From contig NZ_JAUMIT010000007.1 of the NCBI RefSeq assembly GCF_030519655.1, forward strand, positions 1 through 64,000: 64,000 nucleotides of DNA. Direction: 5' to 3'. The DNA comes from Wenyingzhuangia gilva. Its GTDB lineage: Bacteria; Bacteroidota; Bacteroidia; Flavobacteriales; Flavobacteriaceae. Numbering within the stretch: position 1 is the stretch's first letter; every line of letters starts with the position of its first letter. Shown here piece after piece: positions 15,108 to 24,358 of this stretch. Position numbers and translations under genes: made by a program. The notes under the pieces were generated by a model. The model saw only the letters and a program-made list of their open reading frames with translations. It made no database searches and had not been told where the DNA came from.

Positions 15108-17933
15108 TTATCTTACAAATAGTTTTGCCTGAACATTTCCAACTTCATTTTTAACGTTAATGATATAAATGCCAGGAGGTAACATATGATTCAGTTCCAT
15201 TGCTGCTTGACCATATAGTGCTTTCTGATAAATTACCTGTCCCTGCATATTCACAATACTCATTTGTTTTGCGTTTTTAGGAAGGGAAACTTTAAAGATT
15301 TCTCCCGCACGTATTGGATTTGGAGTGATGAATAGTTTTGAAATTTCAGTCAAACTAGGAGTACTTAGCATTTCTCCATTACAACCAGCCACAGATGGCG
15401 TTCCACCCTCAATCTCTAATTGATCTATATTTCCTAAACCATCTGGGCTCGTAGCAACCAATCTGATTTTATTTACTCCTTGGCTTAGATTTACTGAAAC
15501 GGTTGAATTGTTATTCAACTCCCAAGTTGTCCAATTTCCTGTAGAAGGGAAAGGAGCAGAGGTCACATTTGTTCCATTAACAATTACATTCCCATTTCTA
15601 TCTGAAGTTCCTCCATTAGCATATCTCCATTTAAGTACATATGTTCCAGAAGAAGGTACAGAAACAGACCAATCAATTCCACTTCCAAATGTATTAGAAG
15701 TATTGGCAAATCCTGCTCCAGTATAACCTTCATTATTGGTGTCTATAGTTCCATCTACTCCACAAAAACCTGCTTCGTTTTCTTGAATTACGATACTTGA
15801 AAATGGGAAGATAGCAGTACTTGTAATATTAGAATTATAGAGCTCTCCCTGAGTATCGGTAATTTTTACCCAGTAGTAATATGTAGTTCCTGTACTAACA
15901 GTATTGTCTTTATACGTGGTTGTTCCTGGGGTGATGTTTGCAAGGCTGATACTTCCTTCGGTATCCAAACTAGTGTTTCTCATCAGCTCTTGTTGTTGTA
16001 TTTCTATTCCCGATACTTTCCAGTCAATATCAATCTCATTGTTATTAGCAAATGCATTTGCTGATAATGATTTTTCTCCATTCATTTTAATATTAGGGTT
16101 TGGAGGGGTATCCATACCACCACCAAAATAGAATCCTAGATGAGGCGGTTGGTTATAAGCCACATTTTGCCAAGCAATGCTTAACCTGTAAACAGGGTCG
16201 TGCATCAAAGTATACATTCTCTGATTGGTCACTTTATTGGTGGTAAAAATGACCAATTTAGAACTATCAGCGTTACGCATTAATATCTCTTCTCTCCAAT
16301 CTCCCATCACATCAGCAACTAGAGTAGGAGTGGATTTTGTTCCATTGTTAGAAGAAGCACTTTCTATGTTATAAAGGGACACCAATCGATCAGAACCATA
16401 ATTACTTGGGTTCCATTTGTTGATGACGGTTCGATCAAGAATTTCTCTTTGTACATCACCATCCCACCAAACACAAAAATTATAACTATTACCCCCTCCT
16501 GTATTTTTAGGGATAGTGGTTGTAATTACATTTCCGTCTTTGTCATGCAATCCACTACCATCTGAAGACCAAACCTCATATCCTCGATGGTTTATATCAG
16601 CATCCATGGTTAATCCCCTTCCAATATCTCCATTGGCAGGAACTTCCCAAAGTATTGATCCTGTACCTGCATTTCTAATGGACATTCCCGGTCTGGTAGA
16701 CCCATTAGCGGTTTCATGCGGCATGTAATATTCTAATCCTGGCGAATCGGGGTCAATATCCGTTAAATGGCCTGCATCTCCATGCCCATAGCCTGTGGTA
16801 TATAATCCAGTACCATCATCATCAATGGCACAAGCCCCATACATAATTTCATCTTTTCCATCTCCGTCAACATCTCCCACAGCTAAGTTATGGTTTCCTT
16901 GACCTCTGTAAGGATGAGATCCGTTCCCTGTATCAAAATTCCAACGTTGAGTTAGTTGTCCATTTCTATAATCATAAGCAACCAATACGGTTCTGGTATA
17001 ATATCCTCTACACATTACCAAACTTGGTTCTGTACCATCTAAATAAGCAATACAAGCTAGGAACCTATCTACTCTGTTTCCATAATTATCTCCCCAATCG
17101 GAAACATTTCCTCTTGCAGGAGTATAATTTATAGTGGTTAAAGCAGCTCCTGTTTCTCCATTAAAAACGGTTAGAAACTCAGGCCCTGAAAGGACATATC
17201 CAGCAGAATTTCTATAATCAGCAGCAGCACTTCCTATAATATTGTTGTTTCCATCTTTGGTTCCATCGGCTGTTTTACAAGCAACTTCTGCTTTTCCATC
17301 TCCATCAAGATCATAAACCATAAATTGAGTGTAATGAGCACCAGAGCGAATATTGATTCCTAAATCAATTCTCCAAAGACTGGTTCCATCAAATTCTAAT
17401 CCTTCTAAAATAGTATTTCCTGTATGACCAGAATGTGCGTTGTCTTTTGCATTTGAAGGAGACCATTTTAATACAATTTCATAATCACCATCGCCATCTA
17501 AATCACCAACACTCGCATCGTTAGCCGCATAGGTGTAATCTACTCCGTCGGGAGTAGTTCCTCCTGTGGGTGGACTTAAAGGAATGGTATTGTAAAAGTT
17601 AGTCCAAATATTTGTAGAGGCAGATTGAGTCCCCTCGGTTCCGTTAATCACAGCACTTACAGTATAATTACTGTTTAAGGTTGTGTTATCAATATAATTA
17701 GATACGGATAAATTTGAAGCAATTAGTGTTCCTGATTTATATAAGTTATAAGTGGCACCATCGGTATATTCGGGACCTAATATTCTCCATGAAATTAATA
17801 CTTCATTACTATTTACTCTTACCGCATGCGCACCACGGTTTAGTTTCTCCATGTATCTTTGAGCATGAATACTCATTGAACTTAGCAATAGTAGTGTACT
17901 TATGCTTAAGAGTAAAAAGTAGTTTTTTTTCAT
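15108..17933 (-). CDS. Rhamnogalacturonan lyase, family PL11, T9SS-secreted (short paralogue)
   Basis: 941 residues. Signal peptide (about 1-24), then a PL11 domain with DLDGDGDYEI, DLDGDGKAEV and DVDGDGKDEI calcium loops. It shares with its neighbour the opening QRYMEKLNRGAHAVR and the motifs NHNLAVGDVDGDG, YGHGDAGHL, DIGRGL, QREILDRTV and LMHDPVYRLSIAWQN. A single Fn3-like module follows, then a CBM35-like domain (ENEAGFCGVDGTI) and a T9SS sorting domain (TPNPIRAGEIFKVSL). It lacks the PKD-like module of the longer copy. An endo/exo division between the two (like YesW/YesX of Bacillus) is possible but not readable here. It is probably first in a two-gene transcript. Confidence 0.9.
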   Translation of the reverse strand: MKKNYFLLLSISTLLLLSSMSIHAQRYMEKLNRGAHAVRVNSNEVLISWRILGPEYTDGATYNLYKSGTLIASNLSVSNYIDNTTLNSNYTVSAVINGTEGTQSASTNIWTNFYNTIPLSPPTGGTTPDGVDYTYAANDASVGDLDGDGDYEIVLKWSPSNAKDNAHSGHTGNTILEGLEFDGTSLWRIDLGINIRSGAHYTQFMVYDLDGDGKAEVACKTADGTKDGNNNIIGSAAADYRNSAGYVLSGPEFLTVFNGETGAALTTINYTPARGNVSDWGDNYGNRVDRFLACIAYLDGTEPSLVMCRGYYTRTVLVAYDYRNGQLTQRWNFDTGNGSHPYRGQGNHNLAVGDVDGDGKDEIMYGACAIDDDGTGLYTTGYGHGDAGHLTDIDPDSPGLEYYMPHETANGSTRPGMSIRNAGTGSILWEVPANGDIGRGLTMDADINHRGYEVWSSDGSGLHDKDGNVITTTIPKNTGGGNSYNFCVWWDGDVQREILDRTVINKWNPSNYGSDRLVSLYNIESASSNNGTKSTPTLVADVMGDWREEILMRNADSSKLVIFTTNKVTNQRMYTLMHDPVYRLSIAWQNVAYNQPPHLGFYFGGGMDTPPNPNIKMNGEKSLSANAFANNNEIDIDWKVSGIEIQQQELMRNTSLDTEGSISLANITPGTTTYKDNTVSTGTTYYYWVKITDTQGELYNSNITSTAIFPFSSIVIQENEAGFCGVDGTIDTNNEGYTGAGFANTSNTFGSGIDWSVSVPSSGTYVLKWRYANGGTSDRNGNVIVNGTNVTSAPFPSTGNWTTWELNNNSTVSVNLSQGVNKIRLVATSPDGLGNIDQLEIEGGTPSVAGCNGEMLSTPSLTEISKLFITPNPIRAGEIFKVSLPKNAKQMSIVNMQGQVIYQKALYGQAAMELNHMLPPGIYIINVKNEVGNVQAKLFVR

Positions 17934-18163
17934 TATTTGGTTTTACATTTTTTTAGTAAAACAAATATTATCATTAACAATTAATCAACCATCCTGCACT
18001 ATCCTTGTTTTTATTTTAATAATAATTTGTGTTCATTAGTAATATGATAATTTATTTAATTATTGATTAATAAAATAAAAATTGATATTTCTCCTTAATT
18101 TAAACTTATCTTTAATTAAAAAAAGATCATCAACCTAGTAGGATCATTTACAAATAGCTTTTT

Positions 18164-18880
18164 ATGAATCATCAAACAGAAGTATTAGACGACTATTTAG
18201 ACAATCACTATATTCATCGAAGTAATTGGTTAAGGGCTGCTGTATTAGGAGCCAATGACGGAATTTTATCTACGGCAAGTCTTGCTATTGGGGTAGCAGC
18301 CGCTACAGAACTTAGAGAACCTATTGTTTTAGCCACTTTAGCAGGATTGGTTGCTGGAGCCTTGTCCATGGCTGCAGGGGAATATGTTTCTGTAAGCTCT
18401 CAAACTGATGTTGAAAAGGCTGATATTGAAAGAGAAAAAATAGAACTAAAAGAAACACCTGAACTAGAGTTGCAACGTTTGGCAGATATTTATGAAAATA
18501 GGGGACTAAAAAAAGAAACGGCTTTGTTGGTGGCTAAAGAATTGACAGAAAAAGATGCTTTGGCAGCACATGTTAGAGATGAACTGGGAATTAATGAAAT
18601 TAGTCAGGCCAATCCCATTCAAGCAGCTATTGCTTCTGGAGCAGCTTTTACTGTAGGGGGCTTGTTGCCTTTTTTAGTAACTCTATTTCTTCCTTTAAAA
18701 AGTATGGAGTATTCTTTATATGGTTTTGCTTTGTTTTTTCTAATCATTTTAGGAGCCTTGTCTGCAAAAACAGGAGGTTCAAGCATGGTAAAAGCGGTAA
18801 TTAGAATTACTTTTTGGGGAACCATCGCCATGGGATTAACGGCCTTGGTAGGATATGTTTTTAATGTGAATGTTGTTTAA
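18164..18880 (+). CDS. VIT/CCC1-family iron-manganese transporter
   Basis: This 238-residue membrane protein is of the VIT1/CCC1 family, which moves Fe2+ or Mn2+ out of the cytosol in exchange for protons. The N-terminal WLRAAVLGANDGILSTASLA and the next helix GALSMAAGEYVSVSSQTDVE are the family's metal-path motifs. A glutamate-rich soluble segment (about 85-145: EKADIEREKIELKETPE) is the metal-binding domain between TM2 and TM3. Three more helices follow from about 155. The length is normal. It is followed by a Crp-like site and a thioredoxin/permease pair on the same strand, possibly separately transcribed. Confidence 0.9.
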   Translation: MNHQTEVLDDYLDNHYIHRSNWLRAAVLGANDGILSTASLAIGVAAATELREPIVLATLAGLVAGALSMAAGEYVSVSSQTDVEKADIEREKIELKETPELELQRLADIYENRGLKKETALLVAKELTEKDALAAHVRDELGINEISQANPIQAAIASGAAFTVGGLLPFLVTLFLPLKSMEYSLYGFALFFLIILGALSAKTGGSSMVKAVIRITFWGTIAMGLTALVGYVFNVNVV

Positions 18881-18905
18881 AAAAACTTTTTAAAAAATGA
18901 TTTAG

Positions 18906-18921
18906 TGTGATATAAGTCACA
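18906..18921. promoter_or_regulatory. Crp/Fnr-type binding site
   Basis: TGTGA-TATAAG-TCACA is a perfect 16-base dyad matching the TGTGA-N6-TCACA half-site arrangement of Crp/Fnr-family regulators. It lies 44 bases before the start of the thioredoxin gene, which suggests control of the thioredoxin/permease pair. Which regulator binds is unknown. Confidence 0.5.
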
Positions 18922-18964
18922 TATAAAACCAAATATAGGTGGTAGCTTTAGGTAAAAAAATAAA

Positions 18965-19204
18965 ATGCCTAAAACAATTAAAATACTTGGAACAGGATGT
19001 TCAAAATGTCAATCCATGATAAAAGTAGTAAAGGATGTTGTAACTCAGCATCATCTTGATGTTACTATAGAGAAAGTAGAGGATGTTATAAAAATTATGG
19101 AATTTAATGTCTTGGTCACGCCAGCTTTGGTGATTGATGATGTCATTACCATTAAAGGAAGAGTTCCTTCAAAAGAAGAAGTGTTGGCTCTTTTAACTCC
19201 ATAG
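18965..19204 (+). CDS. Small thioredoxin-like protein (redox-active disulfide protein 2 type)
   Basis: 79 residues, a thioredoxin fold with LGTGCSKCQSMIKVV, a CxxC redox pair at about residues 11-14, then LVTPALVIDDVITIKGRVPS with the cis-proline loop (TPAL). This small family (TIGR00412-like) is regularly encoded next to DUF318/ArsP-type permeases, as here: the permease starts 16 bases downstream. The likely role is thiol exchange with the permease or its substrate, perhaps a metalloid or organometal; that is inferred from the neighbourhood. Confidence 0.88.
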   Translation: MPKTIKILGTGCSKCQSMIKVVKDVVTQHHLDVTIEKVEDVIKIMEFNVLVTPALVIDDVITIKGRVPSKEEVLALLTP

Positions 19205-19220
19205 TACAAATCGCATTAAA

Positions 19221-20198
19221 ATGTTTGATTGGTTACAACATATTACAAATTGGTTGGTTTATGAGGTGATGTCCTTATCAAAAGGGGAGCATTTGTCAGA
19301 AGCGTTGAACTTTTTTATTTATGATGCGATTAAAATTTTAATCCTTCTTTTTGTGGTGATTTTTTTCATGGGAATTGTTAATAGTTACTTTCCAATTGAC
19401 AAGGTTAAAAATTACCTTTCTAGAAATAAACTGTATGGATTAGAATACTTGATGGCAAGTCTTTTTGGCATTGTTACCCCTTTTTGTTCTTGTTCCTCAG
19501 TTCCTTTGTTTATTGGTTTTGTGAGAGGTGGAATTCCCTTAGGTGTTACTTTTGCCTTTTTAATTACTTCTCCTTTGGTGAATGAAGTTGCTATTGGATT
19601 GTTTATAGCATTATTTGGTTTAAAAACCACTATTATTTATGTGTTTAGTGGTGTGCTGCTAGGAACCATTTCTGGAATCATTCTCCAACAATTAAAACTT
19701 GAATCTTATTTAACTCCTTGGGTTCAAAAAGTTTTGGCCAATGCACAACAAGAACAAGATACTTTTATTGCCGAAAAACAAACGCTGAGTCAACGATTCC
19801 CCGTCATATGGAAAGAAGTGAAGAGCATTATCAAAGGAATTATTCCTTATTTGTTAGTGGGAATTGCTGTTGGTGGATGGATGCACGGTTATATTCCTGA
19901 AGGTTTTTTTGAAAAATATATGGGTAAAGACCAACTTTTTGCCGTTCCCATGGCGACTATTTTAGCGGTTCCCATGTATACCAACGCATCAGGAATTCTA
20001 CCAATTGTTCAAGTATTAATTGATAAAGGGATTCCTTTGGGAACTGCCATTGCTTTTATGATGGGTGTGGTAGGATTGTCTTTGCCAGAAGCCATGTTGT
20101 TAAAAAAAGTAATGACTTTTAAATTGATTGCTATTTTTTTTGGAGTCGTTACTATTTGTATTATAATTTCTGGGTATTTGTTTAATTTAATTTTATAA
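19221..20198 (+). CDS. Permease of the DUF318/ArsP family
   Basis: 325 residues with about eight membrane helices. The signature FCSCSSVPLFIGFVRGGIPLGV near residue 90 and a second-half AVPMYTNASGILPI show the internal duplication of the DUF318 (ArsP_1) family. ArsP exports trivalent organoarsenicals; other members are of unknown substrate. The cysteine pair in FCSCSS fits a thiol-binding path. It is translated just after the small thioredoxin, so the two form an operon. The stop lies 6 bases from the convergent OsmC gene. Confidence 0.87.
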   Translation: MFDWLQHITNWLVYEVMSLSKGEHLSEALNFFIYDAIKILILLFVVIFFMGIVNSYFPIDKVKNYLSRNKLYGLEYLMASLFGIVTPFCSCSSVPLFIGFVRGGIPLGVTFAFLITSPLVNEVAIGLFIALFGLKTTIIYVFSGVLLGTISGIILQQLKLESYLTPWVQKVLANAQQEQDTFIAEKQTLSQRFPVIWKEVKSIIKGIIPYLLVGIAVGGWMHGYIPEGFFEKYMGKDQLFAVPMATILAVPMYTNASGILPIVQVLIDKGIPLGTAIAFMMGVVGLSLPEAMLLKKVMTFKLIAIFFGVVTICIIISGYLFNLIL

Positions 20199-20204
20199 AA
20201 AAAA

Positions 20205-20600
20205 TCATGCTTTTAAACTCGATACGACTTTAATATCCCCTTTTAACATTTTTTCAACTGGACATTTTTCTCCAATTTCTACCAAACGTTTTTTTTGAGT
20301 TGCATCCAAATCTCCAATCACTTCAATTTCTTTTTCAAAAGTGATGGTTTGAGAAGTTATATTTATTTTGTGTTTAACATTTACATGAATGTGCTGTACA
20401 TCCCAACCTTTTCTTTCTGCGTACATACGAATGGTAATGGCAGAACAGGCAGCAAGAGATGAATTTAACAAGTCTGTAAGGGTAAACCCTAAATCTTGAC
20501 CTCCAACCTTTTCAGGTTCGTCGGCAATAATAAGATGGTTATTTGTTTTTATTTCAGTTTTATACAATTGTGTTCCTATAGAGGCAGATACGGTGTTCAT
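20205..20600 (-). CDS. OsmC family peroxiredoxin-like protein
   Basis: 131 residues. The family shows in HLIIADEPEKVGGQDLGFTLTDLLNSSLAACSAITIRMYAERKGW, in which the first active cysteine is in LAACSAIT, and in the second, ...EKCPVEKML. OsmC/Ohr proteins are homodimeric thiol peroxidases acting on organic hydroperoxides; this short YhfA-like type has less certain substrates. The pirin gene starts 905 bases upstream on the same strand and ends 24 bases before this start, so they are one transcript and suggest a redox-stress role. Confidence 0.88.
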   Translation of the reverse strand: MNTVSASIGTQLYKTEIKTNNHLIIADEPEKVGGQDLGFTLTDLLNSSLAACSAITIRMYAERKGWDVQHIHVNVKHKINITSQTITFEKEIEVIGDLDATQKKRLVEIGEKCPVEKMLKGDIKVVSSLKA

Positions 20601-20624
20601 TTAATGTTGTTTTTAGTGTTTTTG

Positions 20625-21506
20625 TTAAAAGCGTCTTGGTTGGGGCAAGGGTATTTTAACGGTTTCGTTCGGTACAGTCGGAAATTGATTGTTTTCCCAA
20701 TCTTGTTTGGCTTTTTCAATAATTGCTTTGTCAGAGGCCACAAAGTTCCATTCAATAAAACGTTCTTCTTTAAATGGTTCTCCACCAAAAATGTAAACGG
20801 TTGAATTGGCTGCTATTTCAAACGAACAAAGTGTTGCTTCTTTGGCCACCAATAATTGTTTTGATTCATAAGTATGACCATCACTTGTAATGCTCCCTTC
20901 TAAAATATAAAGAGCACTTTCTCCAAACAAATGTTCTCCTATGGAAATGGATTGGGGTTCTGTTGCTTTAATTTCAATAAAATACAAGGAACTATATACA
21001 GGAACTGGCGAGGTTTTGCCAAACGCTTTCCCTGCAATTAATTTAAACTGTACGCCATGGTCTTCCCAACTAGGGATCTCTTCTGCAGCAATATGCGTAA
21101 AAGAAGGTTCGCATTGTTCCTCTTCTATGGGTAATGCCACCCAAATTTGTAAACCGTGCAATTTTTTAGTAGTATGTCTTAGGCGTTCAGGGGTTCTTTC
21201 AGTATGTACGGCTCCTTTACCCGAAGTCATCCAATTAACAGCTCCTGGTTTTATTTCTATTTCCGATCCCATGCTGTCCCTATGCACAATGGCTCCTTCA
21301 AATAAAAAAGTCAACGTAGACAATCCAATATGCGGATGCATGGCCACATCCATATTTTCATCATCGTTTAAAGAAACAGGCCCCATATGATCTATAAAAA
21401 TAAAAGGTCCCACCATTCGTTTTTGTCTAAAAGGGAGCAAACGTCCCACCATAAAATTACCGATGTTGGCGGCACGTTCTTCAATAATTAATTTTGTATT
21501 TGACAT
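20625..21506 (-). CDS. Pirin family protein
   Basis: 293 residues with two cupin domains. The N-terminal one contains FIDHMGPVSLNDDENMDVAMHPHIGLSTLTFLFEG, in which HPHIGL gives metal-binding histidines, and HTERTPE further on. The C-terminal one has the SESALYILEGS-like strand and FGGEPF. Pirins bind iron, and some have quercetinase activity. The protein precedes the OsmC gene in a two-gene unit. The length is normal and the start MSNTKLIIEERA is well placed. Confidence 0.9.
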   Translation of the reverse strand: MSNTKLIIEERAANIGNFMVGRLLPFRQKRMVGPFIFIDHMGPVSLNDDENMDVAMHPHIGLSTLTFLFEGAIVHRDSMGSEIEIKPGAVNWMTSGKGAVHTERTPERLRHTTKKLHGLQIWVALPIEEEQCEPSFTHIAAEEIPSWEDHGVQFKLIAGKAFGKTSPVPVYSSLYFIEIKATEPQSISIGEHLFGESALYILEGSITSDGHTYESKQLLVAKEATLCSFEIAANSTVYIFGGEPFKEERFIEWNFVASDKAIIEKAKQDWENNQFPTVPNETVKIPLPQPRRF

Positions 21507-21659
21507 ATCTTGCTATTAAGTAACTTATTTATTTTATAAAGACAAGATATAAAAAAGCAACTGATGGTTTTGTTCCGTTCTTTAAATGATTCTATTTTGT
21601 AAACATTGTAAATAAAAATAATAGTTTTGTAGCACTGCAATTACTTTTTATACTTTAGA

Positions 21660-22334
21660 ATGTCCAAACCACATCCCTTTAAAAAGAACAAAAAACCTTG
21701 GCCTACCAAGAACGCCATGAAACAAGTGTATGAGAAGCATCTTTGGGGTGGGGAACAAGAAGAATTTTATTCAGGAGATGGGTCACATCATCCAGAAATT
21801 GTAAGCCCTTATCAACAAGCCGTACTTTTCTTTTTACACTCATTTGAGCATCCTATAAGGGTCTGTGATTTGGGCTGTGGTGATTTTAATATTGGGAAAG
21901 ATTTTGTAAAACATACCCGAGAATACATTGCAGTAGATATTGTTGAAGAATTGATTGATTACAACAAACAAAAGTATCAAGAAGAACGTTTAAGCTTTTA
22001 TTGTTTGGATCTTGCTGTGGATGAGTTGCCCAAAGGAGATTGTGCCATGGTTAGACAAGTATTGCAACATTTGTCTAACAAAGAAGTACAAGCAATTTTA
22101 CAAAAATTGCAAAATTTTAAATATGTAATTCTAACAGAACACATTCCTGTTGGTGAGTTTGTACCTAATTTAGATATTATTTCAGGACAAGGAATTAGGA
22201 TAAAAAAACAAAGTGGTTTGGATATTTTAAAACCACCGTTTTCATTTAAAATAAAACAGGTAAAAGAACTCTGTTCTGTGCTATTGTCTCCAACCAAGGG
22301 AAGGATTGTGACTTACTTGTACGAGGTTTTTTAA
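21660..22334 (+). CDS. Class I SAM-dependent methyltransferase
   Basis: 224 residues. The SAM site VCDLGCGDFNIGKDF is near residue 70-84, followed by YIAVDIVEELIDYNK (acidic loop) and a VRQVLQHLSNKEVQ motif. The lysine-rich N-terminus (about 1-20: HPFKKNKKPWPTK) is unusual and could contact nucleic acid. The substrate cannot be told. The gene converges on the GH28 gene with 3 bases between the stops. Confidence 0.8.
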   Translation: MSKPHPFKKNKKPWPTKNAMKQVYEKHLWGGEQEEFYSGDGSHHPEIVSPYQQAVLFFLHSFEHPIRVCDLGCGDFNIGKDFVKHTREYIAVDIVEELIDYNKQKYQEERLSFYCLDLAVDELPKGDCAMVRQVLQHLSNKEVQAILQKLQNFKYVILTEHIPVGEFVPNLDIISGQGIRIKKQSGLDILKPPFSFKIKQVKELCSVLLSPTKGRIVTYLYEVF

Positions 22335-22337
22335 GGC

Positions 22338-23879
22338 CTACTGAATTTTACAATGATTAAACAATACCTCCTCAGGTTTGTTTAATTTTCCTCCATTGAC
22401 ATCAAAAAGAACGTTGTTAAATTGAATGTTTTGACTTCCAATGATCTCCATTGTTGTATCTGTGGTTTTGATATTTGCATTGTTAATTTGAACATTTACG
22501 GCATCTCTAATGGTGATGAAGTTTGTTCCTGTGGCATCTACATTGTCAATCATTAAATTTGTCATAGGAGATTCAGGAATTCCGTAAATTTTTAAAAAAT
22601 GCGTACTGTTTTCTATGATGATGTTTGTGATGGAAATATCACGATAAAACGGAGTCAAGTTATTTACTTTCCTAGCAGGCAATCTTTCAGCCAATTCGCC
22701 TACATATTCAGGAGTTCCTAGCATGTCCCATTTGATAGCTGTGGCTTCTAAATTCATTCTTATTCTATCATAATACAAATGTTCTCCACCGCCTCCTCTA
22801 GGTCTACGAGTTTTAAAACGAATTCCGACAACGGTTCCTTCAAACACACAATCGTGAACATATAAATTTCTAATGGTTCCTGCAGTTTCACTTCCGCAAG
22901 TAATTCCGCCATGCCCTTTTTGTGCCAAACAATAACGAACCACTACATTTTCTGTAGGTTTGTTTACTTTTAATCCATCTTCACCACGCCCAGATTTCAT
23001 GGTAAAACAATCATCCCCTGTATTCAACGTACAGTATTCAATCAATACATTTTTTGAAGATTCAACATCAATTCCATCTCCACGAGGAATTCCGTAAGAA
23101 TTGACATATACGCCACGAATGATGACATTATCACAATAGGTGGGAACAATGTTCCAAAAAGCAGTGTTTTCTAAAGAAACCCCTTCTATGTACACATTTT
23201 TACAATTGATAGGAGAGATGAACTTTGGAGGAAAAACCCAGTGTTCTTTAGAACCATCATGGATGCGTTCTGTAGATGGTTTAGACAAATCTACCAAGGT
23301 TTCAATGGGCTCTAAATAAGAACGATCTTTAATTTCTCCTGCATAAGGGCCTATTAGCTTTCCTTTTCCTGTAATGGCGATATTTTCTTGACCGTTGGCA
23401 TAAATACAAGCAGCAAGAGACATGACTTCTAAACTTTCGATACGAGTGAAAACGGCAGGTTGATAATCTTTTACATCTGTGCTAAATTGAAGAACAGCTC
23501 CTTGTTGTAGATGAAGATTTACATTGCTTTTTAAGGAAATTCTTCCTGTTTTCCAGGTTCCTTGGGGAATGATTACTTTTCCTCCTCCAGCAACCGAAAG
23601 TTCATCAATAGCGTTTTGAATGATTCCTGTAGCGATGAGATCCCCATTTTCTAAAAGCTTGTCTTTTAACGCTATAGTTCTTGCTGGGAAAGTTGGCTTT
23701 TTAAAAACAGGCATGTTAAAAGGAGCCGATACCGGAGCTATGTTTTGAGGCATAACCCTATGTCCAACTTGTTCTTTAGTTGGAATGCTTGTTAACAAAC
23801 GCTTATCAGGACCTATTGTTGGGTTGTTTTTACAACTTAAAACGAATAATATACTAATTAGGGAAACTAAAATTCTCAT
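22338..23879 (-). CDS. GH28-family polygalacturonase-like lipoprotein
   Basis: 513 residues with a lipoprotein signal (SILFVLSC, Cys at 16). The right-handed beta-helix of GH28 begins with a pectate-lyase-3-like strand (VAGGGKVIIPQGTWKTG) and carries the catalytic block: NTGDDCFTMKSGRGEDG (Asp residues), KGHGGITCGSE (the GHG histidine) and RFKTRRPRGGGG (the RxK motif). GH28 hydrolyses galacturonan or rhamnogalacturonan. As a lipoprotein it would act at the outer membrane or periplasm on pieces from the T9SS-exported PL11 lyases encoded 4 kb away. No SusCD pair is near, so this is a loose locus and not a full PUL. Confidence 0.9.
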   Translation of the reverse strand: MRILVSLISILFVLSCKNNPTIGPDKRLLTSIPTKEQVGHRVMPQNIAPVSAPFNMPVFKKPTFPARTIALKDKLLENGDLIATGIIQNAIDELSVAGGGKVIIPQGTWKTGRISLKSNVNLHLQQGAVLQFSTDVKDYQPAVFTRIESLEVMSLAACIYANGQENIAITGKGKLIGPYAGEIKDRSYLEPIETLVDLSKPSTERIHDGSKEHWVFPPKFISPINCKNVYIEGVSLENTAFWNIVPTYCDNVIIRGVYVNSYGIPRGDGIDVESSKNVLIEYCTLNTGDDCFTMKSGRGEDGLKVNKPTENVVVRYCLAQKGHGGITCGSETAGTIRNLYVHDCVFEGTVVGIRFKTRRPRGGGGEHLYYDRIRMNLEATAIKWDMLGTPEYVGELAERLPARKVNNLTPFYRDISITNIIIENSTHFLKIYGIPESPMTNLMIDNVDATGTNFITIRDAVNVQINNANIKTTDTTMEIIGSQNIQFNNVLFDVNGGKLNKPEEVLFNHCKIQ

Positions 23880-24358
23880 GGTTTATGGTAGTATTCAATT
23901 TGTAAAAATAGCATTTTATGAAAGTAGTCAGTATAATTTTGTTCAGTGGTTTATTTTGTAAAAAGTTTATATGTTATGGTCTTCGAGCGAAGACGAGAGG
24001 TATCATATAGCATCAAAAAGCAAACTATAGATATAACAGCAGTAAATTTGAGAATCACAGTCTTAAAAGCATATACAAACCATATAAATATTACAGTTCT
24101 AGAATGCGCTCGAACACCCTGTAATAAGATTTTTGATTAGAACTTACGGTCTTAAAAAGACTTGGTGATTGAGTTTATTAATATAAAATGATTCTTGGAG
24201 CTAAATTGTTCTGAATAGTCAATAGTTCTTTATTTATAAAAACGGCTCTTTAAGTCCTGATTAATTTCAGTATTTTTACAAAGTATTTTCTATTATAAAA
24301 CCATAAGGTTCATTTAAAATAGAGTAAACCATTAAATAAGTAATTTTTCTTGTAAAGC
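23880..24358. other. Intergenic region upstream of the histidine kinase gene
   Basis: About 480 AT-rich bases between divergent genes. No ORF of credible coding character and no strong hairpin were recognised. TAnnTTTG-like words occur by chance level only. It must hold the GH28 and kinase promoters, which are not pinned down. Confidence 0.4.
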
